Shown: positions 1-6,868 of the stretch, in pieces
Layout of the letters: every line of letters begins with the position of its first letter
Position numbering within the stretch: the first letter of the stretch is position 1
Assembly: GCA_021648045.1 (NCBI GenBank)
Contig: JAKITM010000079.1
Coordinates: forward strand, 1 to 10,494
DNA length: 10,494 nt
Direction: 5' to 3'
Source: Lysobacterales bacterium
Lineage (GTDB): Bacteria > Pseudomonadota > Gammaproteobacteria > Xanthomonadales > SZUA-36
Notes under the pieces: generated by a model
What the model was told of the DNA's origin: nothing
What the model saw: only the letters and a program-made list of their open reading frames with translations
Databases searched by the model: none
Made by a program: the position numbers and the translations under genes

Positions 1-68
1 CCGTGTGCCCGACTCAGGGCCTTTTCTACAGCCTGCTTTTTAAATGATTGATTATGTATTGTACGCAT
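1..68 (-). CDS. Transposase N-terminus (IS3-like OrfA, HTH type), partial
   Basis: Twenty-two codons are visible, beginning MRTIHNQSFKKQAVEKALSR, and the frame runs off the left edge. The FKxxAVEKALSRA pattern is what one expects at the start of a Tnp_1-type helix-turn-helix transposase subunit, which binds the element's ends. The start is ATG at 68-66, preceded by AGAGG with an 8-base spacer, so it is well supported. The gene lies just inside the terminal repeat at 97-116, the normal position for the first ORF of a small IS. The catalytic subunit is not visible, so neither activity nor exact family can be judged. Confidence 0.6.
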   Translation of the reverse strand, partial: MRTIHNQSFKKQAVEKALSRAH

Positions 69-116
69 TATTGTCTACCTCTTAATGAAATATTAGAGGC
101 GACAACTATCCTGACA
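1..116 (-). mobile_element. Left-edge IS element, 5' end (IS3-like, partial)
   Basis: Read on the minus strand, the element starts at 116 with TGTCAGGATAGTTGTCGCCT, followed by a short leader, an AGAGG ribosome site and a transposase start at 68. The same terminal sequence, with 18 of 20 positions identical, ends the element at the right edge of the window, which identifies it as a terminal inverted repeat. Ends of the form TG...CA with a small HTH-type first ORF fit the IS3 family, but that assignment is inferred from the first 22 codons and the ends. The rest of the element lies outside the window. The outer end abuts a decapitated sulfotransferase gene. Confidence 0.65.
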
Positions 117-789
117 CAGGGGGCAACATAGCGGTGAAGATTCCTTCCGGTATGTACCTGGAAATCATGGTTGGAAAACGCTATTTCCAGGTTTATACGA
201 TGGTCGTACTTGCGTCTTCAAAACCAGCCCTGTGCCACGCTTCCATCATAGTCTGCCTGATGTATACCCACGCAAGCCAAAGACTATATTCATTATTAGA
301 GACCCAAGAGATTGCCTGTATTCTTCATGGAGGCGCACACTGAGCGGCAAAATATTAACTGCTGAAGGGTTTTGTAAATTCATTGATAGCAAGCATCAAC
401 TTTCAAGCTTATCAGTACAAAAATATTTGCTTAATTATTTAAATTTTTGGCGTTCTGCCTTAGAAACTAGAAGTGCTGAGAATTATCTTATTATCCGCTT
501 TGAAGACTTTAAGCCCGACCCGGTTCGTGTGTTTAATAGAGTAGTTAAATTCCTAGATATAAATGTGTCACAGGTAGAAATAGAGAATGCGTGTTTAAAA
601 TCCAGTTTTCAGCAGTCTAAAAAAGCTGAGCAATCGCTTGATTCAGCCTTTCGGGATCCCTGTGCAGTTAATCGCGCAGGTATTGCCTACGAGTACCAGC
701 AAACTTTTGAAAAACGCATGCACGATGCAATTGATAAAGGCTTTACACCCTATCTGGATTGGTTGGCTTATAAACACCTGTTGAGCTGA
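117..789 (+). pseudogene. Sulfotransferase, 5'-truncated by an IS element
   Basis: The reading frame is open from the IS junction to TGA at 787-789, about 224 codons. It carries the 3'-phosphate-binding motif of PAPS-dependent sulfotransferases (IIRDPRDCLYSSWRR, about 289-333) and a later LIIRFEDFKPDP segment, also typical of the Sulfotransfer_1/3 family, which moves a sulfuryl group from PAPS to hydroxyls or amines. The N-terminal PAPS P-loop (PKSGTT-like), normally some 40-60 residues in, is absent. Homology-like sequence begins immediately after the IS end. The only in-frame start codon before the motif is GTG at 232, which has no Shine-Dalgarno sequence and would remove still more of the domain. 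A non-functional remnant is the best reading; the missing part would lie beyond the IS or be deleted. Confidence 0.75.
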
Positions 790-809
790 TTAAAAGTGTC
801 CGTTGAACT

Positions 810-831
810 GGGGGCGCTTCAGCCTGCCCCC
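810..831 (+). terminator. GC-rich hairpin after the sulfotransferase, possible terminator
   Basis: GGGGGC (810-815) and GCCCCC (826-831) form a perfect 6-bp stem around a 10-base loop, and the loop can itself pair GC with GC. It lies 20 bases after the sulfotransferase stop, where a terminator would be expected. There is no T-tract after it on the plus strand (CTACTCTATCC follows), so intrinsic termination would be weak. It also abuts a tandem array and may belong to that structure instead. Confidence 0.4.
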
Positions 832-945
832 TACTCTATCCTATACTCTATCCTATACTCTATCCTATACTCTATCCTATACTCTATCCTATACTCAATT
901 CGCCCTATTGCGACTCATTGAAACGGTCGGTAACTGGCTGAAGCG
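815..945. repeat. 10-bp inverted repeat flanking the minisatellite
   Basis: CGCTTCAGCC at 815-824 is the exact reverse complement of GGCTGAAGCG at 936-945. The arms bracket the 12-bp array, with about 110 bases between them. The left arm overlaps the GC hairpin. The function is unknown: it could be the ends of a tiny non-autonomous element, or chance pairing of GC-rich words. Confidence 0.4.
832..896. repeat. 12-bp minisatellite, five full copies plus a partial one
   Basis: Five identical copies of TACTCTATCCTA occupy 832-891, followed by a partial copy, TACTC, at 892-896. The copies show no mismatch, which suggests recent expansion or slippage. The unit length is a multiple of three, so one plus-strand frame reads as an LSYT repeat. 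That frame has no homology I recognise and overlaps a better minus-strand gene, so I do not call it coding. The array is in noncoding DNA between two convergent gene ends. Confidence 0.9.
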
Positions 946-977
946 GACATCGGACTCGCGCACTGGAAACCCCGAAG

Positions 978-1367
978 TTAAAGGGTCTCATGAACTTTGT
1001 AATAAGCCTCTTCCCTATGCCCGGTTAACTCTTCACCAGACAGGTCGTATCCCGCCTCAAGGGCCATTCTTTCCACTCGCTCGAAGTGATTCTTCTCCTC
1101 GTCGATCAGCTTTGGGTGTTGGCTTAGTCTGTGCACTTTCCACAAGTACCAGTCGAGTGTCATGTCGACTCTTTCTTTGAGGTCCTCGGAGCTTTGCTGG
1201 GAAAGGTCTTTGTCAATCTTCAACATGTTCTCGGCAGCTTCTAACACCACATGGACGTAGCCGCCCCTGGCGGAGACATGCATGTAGTAGTACACAGAGC
1301 AGATCAACAGAAGCACGATCGCGATAGACATCAATAAAATGGTTGTTTTCTGAAACGTGATTTTCAT
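978..1367 (-). CDS. Small single-pass membrane protein, unknown function
   Basis: This encodes 129 residues that I cannot assign to a family. Residues 9-29 are strongly hydrophobic (TILLMSIAIVLLLICSVYYY), preceded by two lysines, which fits an N-terminal signal anchor. The rest is charged, mostly helical-looking and presumably periplasmic, with pairs of acidic and basic residues and a W-Y-L-W cluster near 73-76. The start is ATG at 1367 with AAGGAG upstream; the spacing is about 13 bases, longer than usual. The gene lies 91 bases after dctM on the same strand and may be the last gene of the TRAP operon or have its own promoter. The overlapping plus-strand frame through the minisatellite looks less protein-like. 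Confidence 0.6.
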   Translation of the reverse strand: MKITFQKTTILLMSIAIVLLLICSVYYYMHVSARGGYVHVVLEAAENMLKIDKDLSQQSSEDLKERVDMTLDWYLWKVHRLSQHPKLIDEEKNHFERVERMALEAGYDLSGEELTGHREEAYYKVHETL

Positions 1368-1415
1368 GATCGCAAGTAAGCTCCTTATTTAGAAAAGCGA
1401 ATAATTGGAATAATT

Positions 1416-1432
1416 GGGGTCAGTCTGTCCCC
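1416..1432. repeat. Imperfect palindrome between dctM and the small membrane gene
   Basis: GGGGTCAG and CTGTCCCC flank one central T, giving 8-base arms with a single mismatch. On the minus strand it reads GGGGACAG A CTGACCCC followed by AATTATT, about 27 bases after the dctM stop. It could therefore be a weak terminator or a processing hairpin. The word TTGGGGTCAG also resembles scattered REP-like repeats of marine Gammaproteobacteria; that comparison is from memory and unverified. Confidence 0.35.
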
Positions 1433-1458
1433 TATTCTGATCAGAACAACAGAGAGAC

Positions 1459-2712
1459 CTAACTCAACAATACCAGGGATAACGCCGGCCAGAACGCAAT
1501 CAGCAGAACCGAGACAAGCAAAAGGAAGAAAAACGGCAAGGTAGACAGATAAACTTCCACGATAGATCGATCAAAGCGATAACCGGCAATAAATAAATTC
1601 AAGCCCACTGGTGGGGTAATGTACCCCAGCTGCATAGTCGCAAGAAAAACAATCCCCAAATGAATTGGATCAATACCAAATTGAATACCTACCGGCAGTA
1701 TAAGCGGCACCACCAGCACAATTGCCGAAAAAATATCCAGAATGGCGCCCAGCACCAGCAAAAAGACCAATAACATCATCATGAAGGCAATTTCACTACT
1801 GACAAAGCCGCTGATCCATTCCAGCATTTGTTGTGGTACACCGGCATCAATCATGAAGTTGGTAGAGGCGCGCGATACACCCAGTATCAGCATAATACCG
1901 CCCACCAAAATCATCGACTCTCTGATGATAGCTGGAAGTTTTTTAAATGAAACCTCTTTGAGTATAAGCACATCAATGATAAGAACATAGAGCGCGGTAA
2001 CCGCCGCCGCTTCGGAAATGGCAAAATACCCACTATAAACCCCACCAAGAACAACAATCGGCAGTGGGATCTCCCAAACGGATTCGCGTAAGGCTGAGCG
2101 GACTTCTTGCCAGGAAAAATAACCCAGAGGAACGCGGATAGCACGATTTTTCCAAATGCTATAACCCGAAAGAATTAACAACATTAAAAATCCGGGTAGT
2201 AAACCCGCTAAAAATAAATCTGCAATTGGTACTTCCGCAATCACACCATATAAAATCAAGGGTAAGGATGGCGCAAATAACAATCCGAGACTGCCCGCAG
2301 ATGTAACCAAGCCGAGGTTAAATTTATTCGGATAACCGGCCTTCTGCATGGCTGGGAACAAGATCGCTCCAAGCGCAATAATTGTGACTCCTGAGGCCCC
2401 GGTAAACGCCGTGAAAAAAGCACAAGCCACCAGCGATACGATAGCTAATCCTGCCGGCATCCAGCCCATCAAAGCTGAGGTCAAGCGCACCATTCGCTCT
2501 GGTGCTTTGCTTTCACTGAGCATATAACCTGCAAATGTAAATAACGGAATAGCCAGCAAAATTGGCATTTCGGCAATTCCGTTAAACTCAATCACCATTG
2601 CCTGTAGGTCAATATCCGCTTGGTAAAAACTCCAAAAAGCACCGGCTGCGATCACTGCAAACAAGGGTGCTCCCAACAGAATCAGGAGAAACAGAATAAG
2701 TATTGTAATCAC
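1459..2712 (-). CDS. dctM: TRAP transporter large permease subunit, DctM type
   Basis: This 417-residue protein is hydrophobic throughout, with about a dozen membrane segments, and is close to the usual DctM length of about 425. DctM forms the ion-coupled (commonly sodium) translocation channel of tripartite ATP-independent periplasmic transporters in the inner membrane and works with the DctQ protein next to it. Recognisable family features are the N-terminal LFAVIAAGAF and AIPLFTFAGYMLSES segments, the FTAFTGASGVTIIALGAILFPAM loop, and the C-terminal LGYITPPVGLNLFIAG stretch. The start is GTG at 2712, giving a GTGA overlap with the dctQ stop, a classic sign of translational coupling. There is no frameshift or missing segment. 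Confidence 0.95.
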   Translation of the reverse strand: MITILILFLLILLGAPLFAVIAAGAFWSFYQADIDLQAMVIEFNGIAEMPILLAIPLFTFAGYMLSESKAPERMVRLTSALMGWMPAGLAIVSLVACAFFTAFTGASGVTIIALGAILFPAMQKAGYPNKFNLGLVTSAGSLGLLFAPSLPLILYGVIAEVPIADLFLAGLLPGFLMLLILSGYSIWKNRAIRVPLGYFSWQEVRSALRESVWEIPLPIVVLGGVYSGYFAISEAAAVTALYVLIIDVLILKEVSFKKLPAIIRESMILVGGIMLILGVSRASTNFMIDAGVPQQMLEWISGFVSSEIAFMMMLLVFLLVLGAILDIFSAIVLVVPLILPVGIQFGIDPIHLGIVFLATMQLGYITPPVGLNLFIAGYRFDRSIVEVYLSTLPFFFLLLVSVLLIAFWPALSLVLLS

Positions 2713-3218
2713 TCGCCGGCGCCTGGGTCTTGGCGCTTAAACAGGCCACGAAAAACAAATACCAGATAACGATAGGCCATTAAGCCAAAACCGATAGGTA
2801 GGATGATTTGCAGCAACCAGGCTGGGGTATCGCGCAATAAAGTGTCGCCGTACTCATAGGAGGCCATCACAAACCGGGCACTATGCCAGCTGAATAAAGC
2901 ACATACTGATGCGGTAAAAAAATTCACAAAAATTCGGTTCAGTTTTTGCAACTTAGGTGACATAAACCGATCGAGCACATCAATGCGAATCTGTTTATCC
3001 ATACGACTGGCGACCATGGCTCCGGCAAGAGTCAGCCATAGCACTAACAGCCGCAACATTTCATCAGCCCAGAACAAGCTGAAGTCAAAGATGTTGCGTA
3101 AAAATATCTGTGCTCCCGCCAGCAACACCATACTGATAAGAATACTTACCAAAAGCGTGTTTTCTGCCAGCGTACCGGCTTTTTCCAGCTTGTCTAGGAT
3201 GGTATTGTTGCGCGTCAT
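2709..3218 (-). CDS. dctQ: TRAP transporter small permease subunit, DctQ type
   Basis: This 169-residue protein has four predicted membrane segments, typical of DctQ, which acts as the small membrane partner of DctM and helps dock the binding protein. Family features are the LRNIFDFSLFWADEMLRLLVLW segment (about 41-62) and AGAMVASRMDKQIRIDVL shortly after, which match the conserved W-x-x-E-x-x-R and HI.vD-like positions. The chosen start is ATG at 3218; a TTG directly before it (3221) would add one residue. Neither has a strong ribosome site, and the gene follows the dctP stop by about 20 bases, so re-initiation after dctP is plausible. The stop overlaps the dctM start. Confidence 0.92.
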   Translation of the reverse strand: MTRNNTILDKLEKAGTLAENTLLVSILISMVLLAGAQIFLRNIFDFSLFWADEMLRLLVLWLTLAGAMVASRMDKQIRIDVLDRFMSPKLQKLNRIFVNFFTASVCALFSWHSARFVMASYEYGDTLLRDTPAWLLQIILPIGFGLMAYRYLVFVFRGLFKRQDPGAGE

Positions 3219-3239
3219 CAAATTTCTAAAACAGCATTA

Positions 3240-4274
3240 TTAACAGTCAGGCTCTTGTATATTTGAGCGATAGGCTGTGACATAACATTCCGCTTTAATT
3301 AACAGCGGTAAATCGATGGTGCCCTCGGCGGCCAATTTATGGTTGGAATCGCGTACAGCAGCCTTCCAGACATCCAGCTGTTTGGCATCCAGACTGACAG
3401 GTTGAATGCCATCATTTAACAGGGCTAGATGAGCCGCTGCATTCTCGGCATCTCCGCGCTGATCAAATTTGAGGTAGACCCGCTCCATAACATCACGCAC
3501 GATGCTTTGGTCGTCTGGCTGTAGGCGCTCAAAGGCCTTTTTTTCGATAATTAAAATCGCAAAAATATAGGCCAGGGGCTGCTCAGTAATATAGGTTATT
3601 GCGGTATTCCACTGCAATACAATGGCCGCTGCCGGTGGCGACATAATGGTGTCTATCAATTCGGTCTGCAGGCCGGTTAAAACATCCGTGAGTGGTAGTT
3701 TTACCGGTGACACACCCATCGCCTGGACTGCACCAAATGCCATTGGGTCATTGTCCGGCACCCAAATTTTCAAACCCTTGGTATCAGACGGCTTTGATAT
3801 GGGTCGTTTTGACATAATAAATGCAAAACCACCGCCGGCGAAACCGAAATTCACATAGCCGGCATCCTCAAGAGCAGCGCGTTGGTCATGGTCCATTCTT
3901 GCCCGCACATAGCGGGCTTCTTCTGGACTGGTAAATAACAAAGGTACGGCATAAAGCTGTGCATTTTTCTCAAATACACTTACCGCATTAGATGTAAATG
4001 CACCGCCGTGTAACTGACCGATGCGCATTTTGCGTAGCACCTGATTATCGTTACCTTGCACACCACCGCCATAGAACTTGAATTTCACCCGGCCGTCTGT
4101 ACGCTGTTTTATTTCAGCTGCCCCGGCGCGCATATCATTCATCCAACCGGAGCCTTCCGGCGCCAATGTGGCAATTTTAATCGTCTGTGCGCTGCTGAAA
4201 GATGCCAGGCACAGCAGTGCTATAGCGAAAGTGATTTGTTTTGTTCGTGCAAAAATAGGTGTCTGTTTGTGCAT
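3240..4274 (-). CDS. dctP: TRAP substrate-binding protein, DctP/TatP type
   Basis: This is the periplasmic solute-binding subunit, 344 residues. Its signal peptide (about residues 1-29) ends ASFSSA, followed by QTIKIATLAPEGSGW, a standard DctP opening. The start is ATG at 4274, which has GGA about 10 bases upstream and gives a normal signal peptide; a TTG at 4298 would add eight residues. The KGLKIWVPDNDP segment has Trp at residue 171. Most DctP proteins have GLKIR there, and this Arg binds the ligand carboxylate. With a TatT gene next door, the protein resembles the TatP branch, whose ligand is thought to be less polar. The C-terminus carries two Cys residues (ECYVTAY...PDC) that could form a disulfide. 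The ligand is unknown. Confidence 0.93.
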   Translation of the reverse strand: MHKQTPIFARTKQITFAIALLCLASFSSAQTIKIATLAPEGSGWMNDMRAGAAEIKQRTDGRVKFKFYGGGVQGNDNQVLRKMRIGQLHGGAFTSNAVSVFEKNAQLYAVPLLFTSPEEARYVRARMDHDQRAALEDAGYVNFGFAGGGFAFIMSKRPISKPSDTKGLKIWVPDNDPMAFGAVQAMGVSPVKLPLTDVLTGLQTELIDTIMSPPAAAIVLQWNTAITYITEQPLAYIFAILIIEKKAFERLQPDDQSIVRDVMERVYLKFDQRGDAENAAAHLALLNDGIQPVSLDAKQLDVWKAAVRDSNHKLAAEGTIDLPLLIKAECYVTAYRSNIQEPDC

Positions 4275-4306
4275 ATTTTTTGGATATCCAGTTTGCAATA
4301 TTTTAT

Positions 4307-5167
4307 CTAGAAGTAGTCTTCGGCGCTATCTAGCAACTGCTGAGCTTCAACTTGAGCAAGAATATTAAACAGGGTGTAGCCTTTTTGATAGGCTTCGGCA
4401 GCAATCACTTCATTCAGCAGACGATCATGTATTTCTCGCTGGTAGAGTGTACGCGCATAAAAGCGGGCGAAATCAACCTTAATCGAGAGATCCTTGCCAT
4501 TTGAAAGACTTATTGCACGCTCGAAATGATCCTTTCCGGCAGGAAAGTTCCCACCTAAGGCAGGCGGCCTGATGGTATTTAAAACTGCGAGGAAATGCTC
4601 TACTTTAATCGCCTGATACTCCGGTTGCAGCGCCTGTACGCGATTAAAAATTGACACAACCCGAGGCAATTTGGCGAGTGCCCCCCAGTCTTCACTATGT
4701 ACTTTAATATAGGCGATCCAACTTAAGCCCAAAGAATACAAACTGGCTACATCGTCTTCTTCCATTTGTGCCAGTTGCTCTTCAAACTGCTGATAAGTTA
4801 TTGACTCAAGATCACAGCCGGTTGCATTGCTGGCACACAGGGATCGTTGACCATAATCAAAGGCGCGTCGGGTCAGCCGGTTTGCTCTGTTCTCATTAGC
4901 CACGAACAGAACCCCATAAGCGGCATATAATTCTGCTGCTGCACCTAACATCGGGGCGTTATTCGGCGAGCCTTCGATAAAACTGTCCAGCATCAGCAAA
5001 AATGCCGGCGCACCATCACGAACAATTTCGGGATCATCCTGATTCATTATCGCAGCATGTAAATTGCCCGCCATCCCACTGCCGGCTTGATTTATAACTG
5101 TGGCGCAGGCGCTCAAAAAGAGCAAGCTCAAAATCAGAATGGGAAATAAAGTTTTATAGGTTTTCAA
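4307..5167 (-). CDS. TatT lipoprotein (TPR partner of a TRAP transporter)
   Basis: This is a 286-residue lipoprotein. Residues 1-21 form a lipoprotein signal with lipobox LSAC (Cys21). The mature part is rich in A/L/Y helices, includes NAPMLGAAAELYAAYGVLFV (about 69-88), and matches what I know of the TRAP transporter TatT component family. In Treponema pallidum Tp0956 (TatT), this TPR-like lipoprotein binds the periplasmic substrate-binding protein and forms a trimer with pores, defining TPAT transporters. It is directly followed by dctP, 32 bases after the stop. The start appears to be TTG at 5167, with AGGA four to five bases upstream; no in-frame ATG before the lipobox would do as well. 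Its role is probably ligand hand-over to DctP at a membrane surface. Confidence 0.88.
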   Translation of the reverse strand: MKTYKTLFPILILSLLFLSACATVINQAGSGMAGNLHAAIMNQDDPEIVRDGAPAFLLMLDSFIEGSPNNAPMLGAAAELYAAYGVLFVANENRANRLTRRAFDYGQRSLCASNATGCDLESITYQQFEEQLAQMEEDDVASLYSLGLSWIAYIKVHSEDWGALAKLPRVVSIFNRVQALQPEYQAIKVEHFLAVLNTIRPPALGGNFPAGKDHFERAISLSNGKDLSIKVDFARFYARTLYQREIHDRLLNEVIAAEAYQKGYTLFNILAQVEAQQLLDSAEDYF

Positions 5168-5256
5168 AATATCCTGAAGCTCGGTTGAATAAGGTTAATT
5201 GTAAACTGATCGAGGTGCTGTTACGACTATTGATTGCCTCGCTACAGAAATCACCA

Positions 5257-6093
5257 TTATTTAGGATACAGCAGGGTAAACATGAGTCGCACTGCGAAAC
5301 CTTCCGCCCCATTATCCGTGCTTTCCACCCAATAACGCACCCCGCCTCCTACGCTGACCAGTTGATTTCCTATCCTGGTCACCTTTGTGACTGTTAGATT
5401 AAGCGGTACTGCCCACTGTTCGGACTCCCAGTCATAGGTAGTTTCAGTATTCAAGCCAAAAGTAACAGCTTTAGGTGTTGTATATGATAAAAAAGGCTGC
5501 AGAAATGTTGCATTGATATCTCCGCGATTACTATCGCCAGCTACCGACCAGAGATGATTCCCAAGAGCACCGTAAGTCCATGGGCCATTTTGTTTCAACA
5601 CAACCGCTGTAGGGCCAACCCCCCATTTCTCAGCGCCAAGTAAATCATCCGTTGCCGTGGGTAGTAAAAATACCGGGCCTGCACCCCATACCCAACCTTT
5701 GCTTGTCGGCTCTTTAGGCGAGAAAAATACACTCTGGACAATATCCCCAATGCCGAACTGACTGCCCACACCTGCAAAGATATCATCTTGGGATACCACG
5801 GGTAGAATTGTCCGGGAAATAACATTCCAGTCTTCATTTAGCGAAATGGGGATGACGGGTTGGATATTCAGTACGAATTTCTCACCCTTATCATCGCTGC
5901 CGATGTTGGAATCGTAATTAAGCTGCAGCGGCACACTAATCAAGGAGGCAATAGGGTTAGAAAGTTGCTTAGCCAGCTCTTCAGCTGACGCCGCATCCTG
6001 AGCCAGTGCCACAGGTGATGCAAACATCGCTAAAACGAGTGTAATTGCACTTCTTTTAAACCCTGAAATATTTTTGATAAGCTGTATTGTCAT
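5257..6093 (-). CDS. Outer-membrane transporter-like protein ('neuromedin U' type)
   Basis: This 278-residue protein has a signal peptide (residues 1-31, ending SPVALA before QDAAS) and a mature region of alternating beta-strands. Recognisable stretches are SNPIASLISVPLQLNYDSNI, LNIQPVIPISLNEDWNVISR, GAGPVFLLPTATDD and FLQPFLSYTTPKAVTFGLNT. They match a family misleadingly annotated 'neuromedin U' and related to the MetA-pathway/phenol transporter-like outer-membrane proteins. A beta-barrel importing or sensing small, often hydrophobic molecules is the likely role, but no member's substrate is known to me. ATG at 6093 has AAAGGA nine bases upstream; an ATG 57 bases further up lacks a ribosome site and spoils the signal peptide. 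It precedes tatT by 89 bases, suggesting it may be the outer-membrane entry for the TRAP system. It ends YPK rather than with the usual terminal Phe. Confidence 0.85.
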   Translation of the reverse strand: MTIQLIKNISGFKRSAITLVLAMFASPVALAQDAASAEELAKQLSNPIASLISVPLQLNYDSNIGSDDKGEKFVLNIQPVIPISLNEDWNVISRTILPVVSQDDIFAGVGSQFGIGDIVQSVFFSPKEPTSKGWVWGAGPVFLLPTATDDLLGAEKWGVGPTAVVLKQNGPWTYGALGNHLWSVAGDSNRGDINATFLQPFLSYTTPKAVTFGLNTETTYDWESEQWAVPLNLTVTKVTRIGNQLVSVGGGVRYWVESTDNGAEGFAVRLMFTLLYPK

Positions 6094-6275
6094 GCTATTG
6101 AATCCTTTTATCGTTTTGAGCTGGAAACCAATAAGACTTCTACCACCCATGTTAATCTAACTGAATTGCACTACAAAACACCCGTTCGACAGCATCGGCA
6201 ACAACTGACAAAAAGCAAAAAAACGCCGCGATATTAAATATTTTGACCGCTGTTAAAAACCCTGCCCGCATTGCT
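6094..6275 (-). other. Gap upstream of the transport operon, probable promoter region
   Basis: These 182 bases separate yehS from the outer-membrane gene. An operon promoter is expected here. On the minus strand, TTGTAG and TAACAT are separated by 16 bases about 55-80 bases before the ATG at 6093; the match is too weak to call as a promoter. An ATG at 6150 continues in frame into the outer-membrane gene but has no ribosome site. No gene, clear terminator or repeat is seen. Confidence 0.3.
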
Positions 6276-6743
6276 TCAACCATCAGCGTTGTGGTGCTTG
6301 GCCTGTAAACCGTTCAAAAAATTACGCAATACCTGATCTTTACACGCACGGTAATGTTTGTGTCCGTATTTGCGGAAAAAGGCGCTCAGTTCATGTTTGC
6401 TGATATCCATATCGGCATGATTCACCAAAGCCAGAAACTCATCAGCCTGCAAGTTCAAAGCGATTTTGATTTTCCTGAGAATTATATTGTTATTGAGTCT
6501 TTTTTCGGGCACTGGCTGTGGTCCGTCATTCTTACCGCGTCTATGGATAATAAAACCATTTAAAAATGCGGCCAACTGCTGATCACTACATTCAGCGAAG
6601 GCAGGGTCATCTTCTTTCTTCAGCCAGTCACTAATTTCACTACGGCTGACTTCATCACCATTAGAGGCAAACAACGCCATCATGGTTGAATCATTCAAAT
6701 CAAAAACATAGCGAATCCGGCGTAAAACATCATTATTATTCAT
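6276..6743 (-). CDS. yehS: DUF1456 family protein, YehS-like
   Basis: This 155-residue cytoplasmic protein has two tandem copies of the DUF1456 module. Copy one (about 1-70) has NNNDVLRRIRYVFDL, SDWLKKEDDPAFAECSD and LAAFLNGFIIHRRG. Copy two (about 84-150) has NNNIILRKIKIALNL, the acidic loop and VLRNFLNGLQAKHH. E. coli YehS has the same architecture and about the same length; the family has no established function. ATG at 6743 has GGGA six bases upstream. It is transcribed in the same direction as the transport genes but ends 182 bases before the outer-membrane gene, so co-transcription is uncertain. Upstream, it diverges from the AT-rich plus-strand segment. Confidence 0.88.
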   Translation of the reverse strand: MNNNDVLRRIRYVFDLNDSTMMALFASNGDEVSRSEISDWLKKEDDPAFAECSDQQLAAFLNGFIIHRRGKNDGPQPVPEKRLNNNIILRKIKIALNLQADEFLALVNHADMDISKHELSAFFRKYGHKHYRACKDQVLRNFLNGLQAKHHNADG

Positions 6744-6817
6744 GGTTAATCCCGAGTTTTAAATTCCAAGGCTGTGATCAAACCCCGGAGGATGCACCAT
6801 TATAAACGATCAACTGA

Positions 6818-6830
6818 CCTGCAATGCAGG
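6818..6830. promoter_or_regulatory. Perfect 13-bp palindrome upstream of yehS, possible operator
   Basis: CCTGCA A TGCAGG is a perfect inverted repeat of 6-base arms around one base. It lies 75 bases before the yehS start on one side and 39 bases before the pdxJ-like remnant on the other. Such a short palindrome in a divergent intergenic region could bind a dimeric regulator, but a chance occurrence is realistic and no regulator gene is nearby. Confidence 0.25.
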
Positions 6831-6868
6831 CTATTTACGCCTTTTACACACTGACACGCCCTGTTTGA

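Noticed and set aside
134..343. 69-codon plus-strand frame at the left edge
   Set aside because: It overlaps the sulfotransferase frame, which shows clear family motifs; this frame has none.
803..1180. 125-codon plus-strand frame with an LSYT repeat
   Set aside because: The repeat is just the translated 12-bp minisatellite. The frame overlaps a more protein-like minus-strand gene, and its remainder has no domain-like composition.
5195..5243. Possible terminator hairpin between the outer-membrane gene and tatT
   Set aside because: Only CGAGG/CCTCG pair, across a loop of about 20 bases with no T-run, so it is not strong enough to break the operon.
6094..6150. 19-codon upstream extension of the outer-membrane protein
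   Set aside because: The ATG at 6150 lacks a ribosome site, and the extension would bury the signal peptide; ATG 6093 has AAAGGA.
6791..6858. Short plus-strand frame starting MHHYKRS after a GGAGG
   Set aside because: The GGAGG touches the ATG, leaving no spacer. The 21-codon product has no recognisable content and does not join the pdxJ-like frame.
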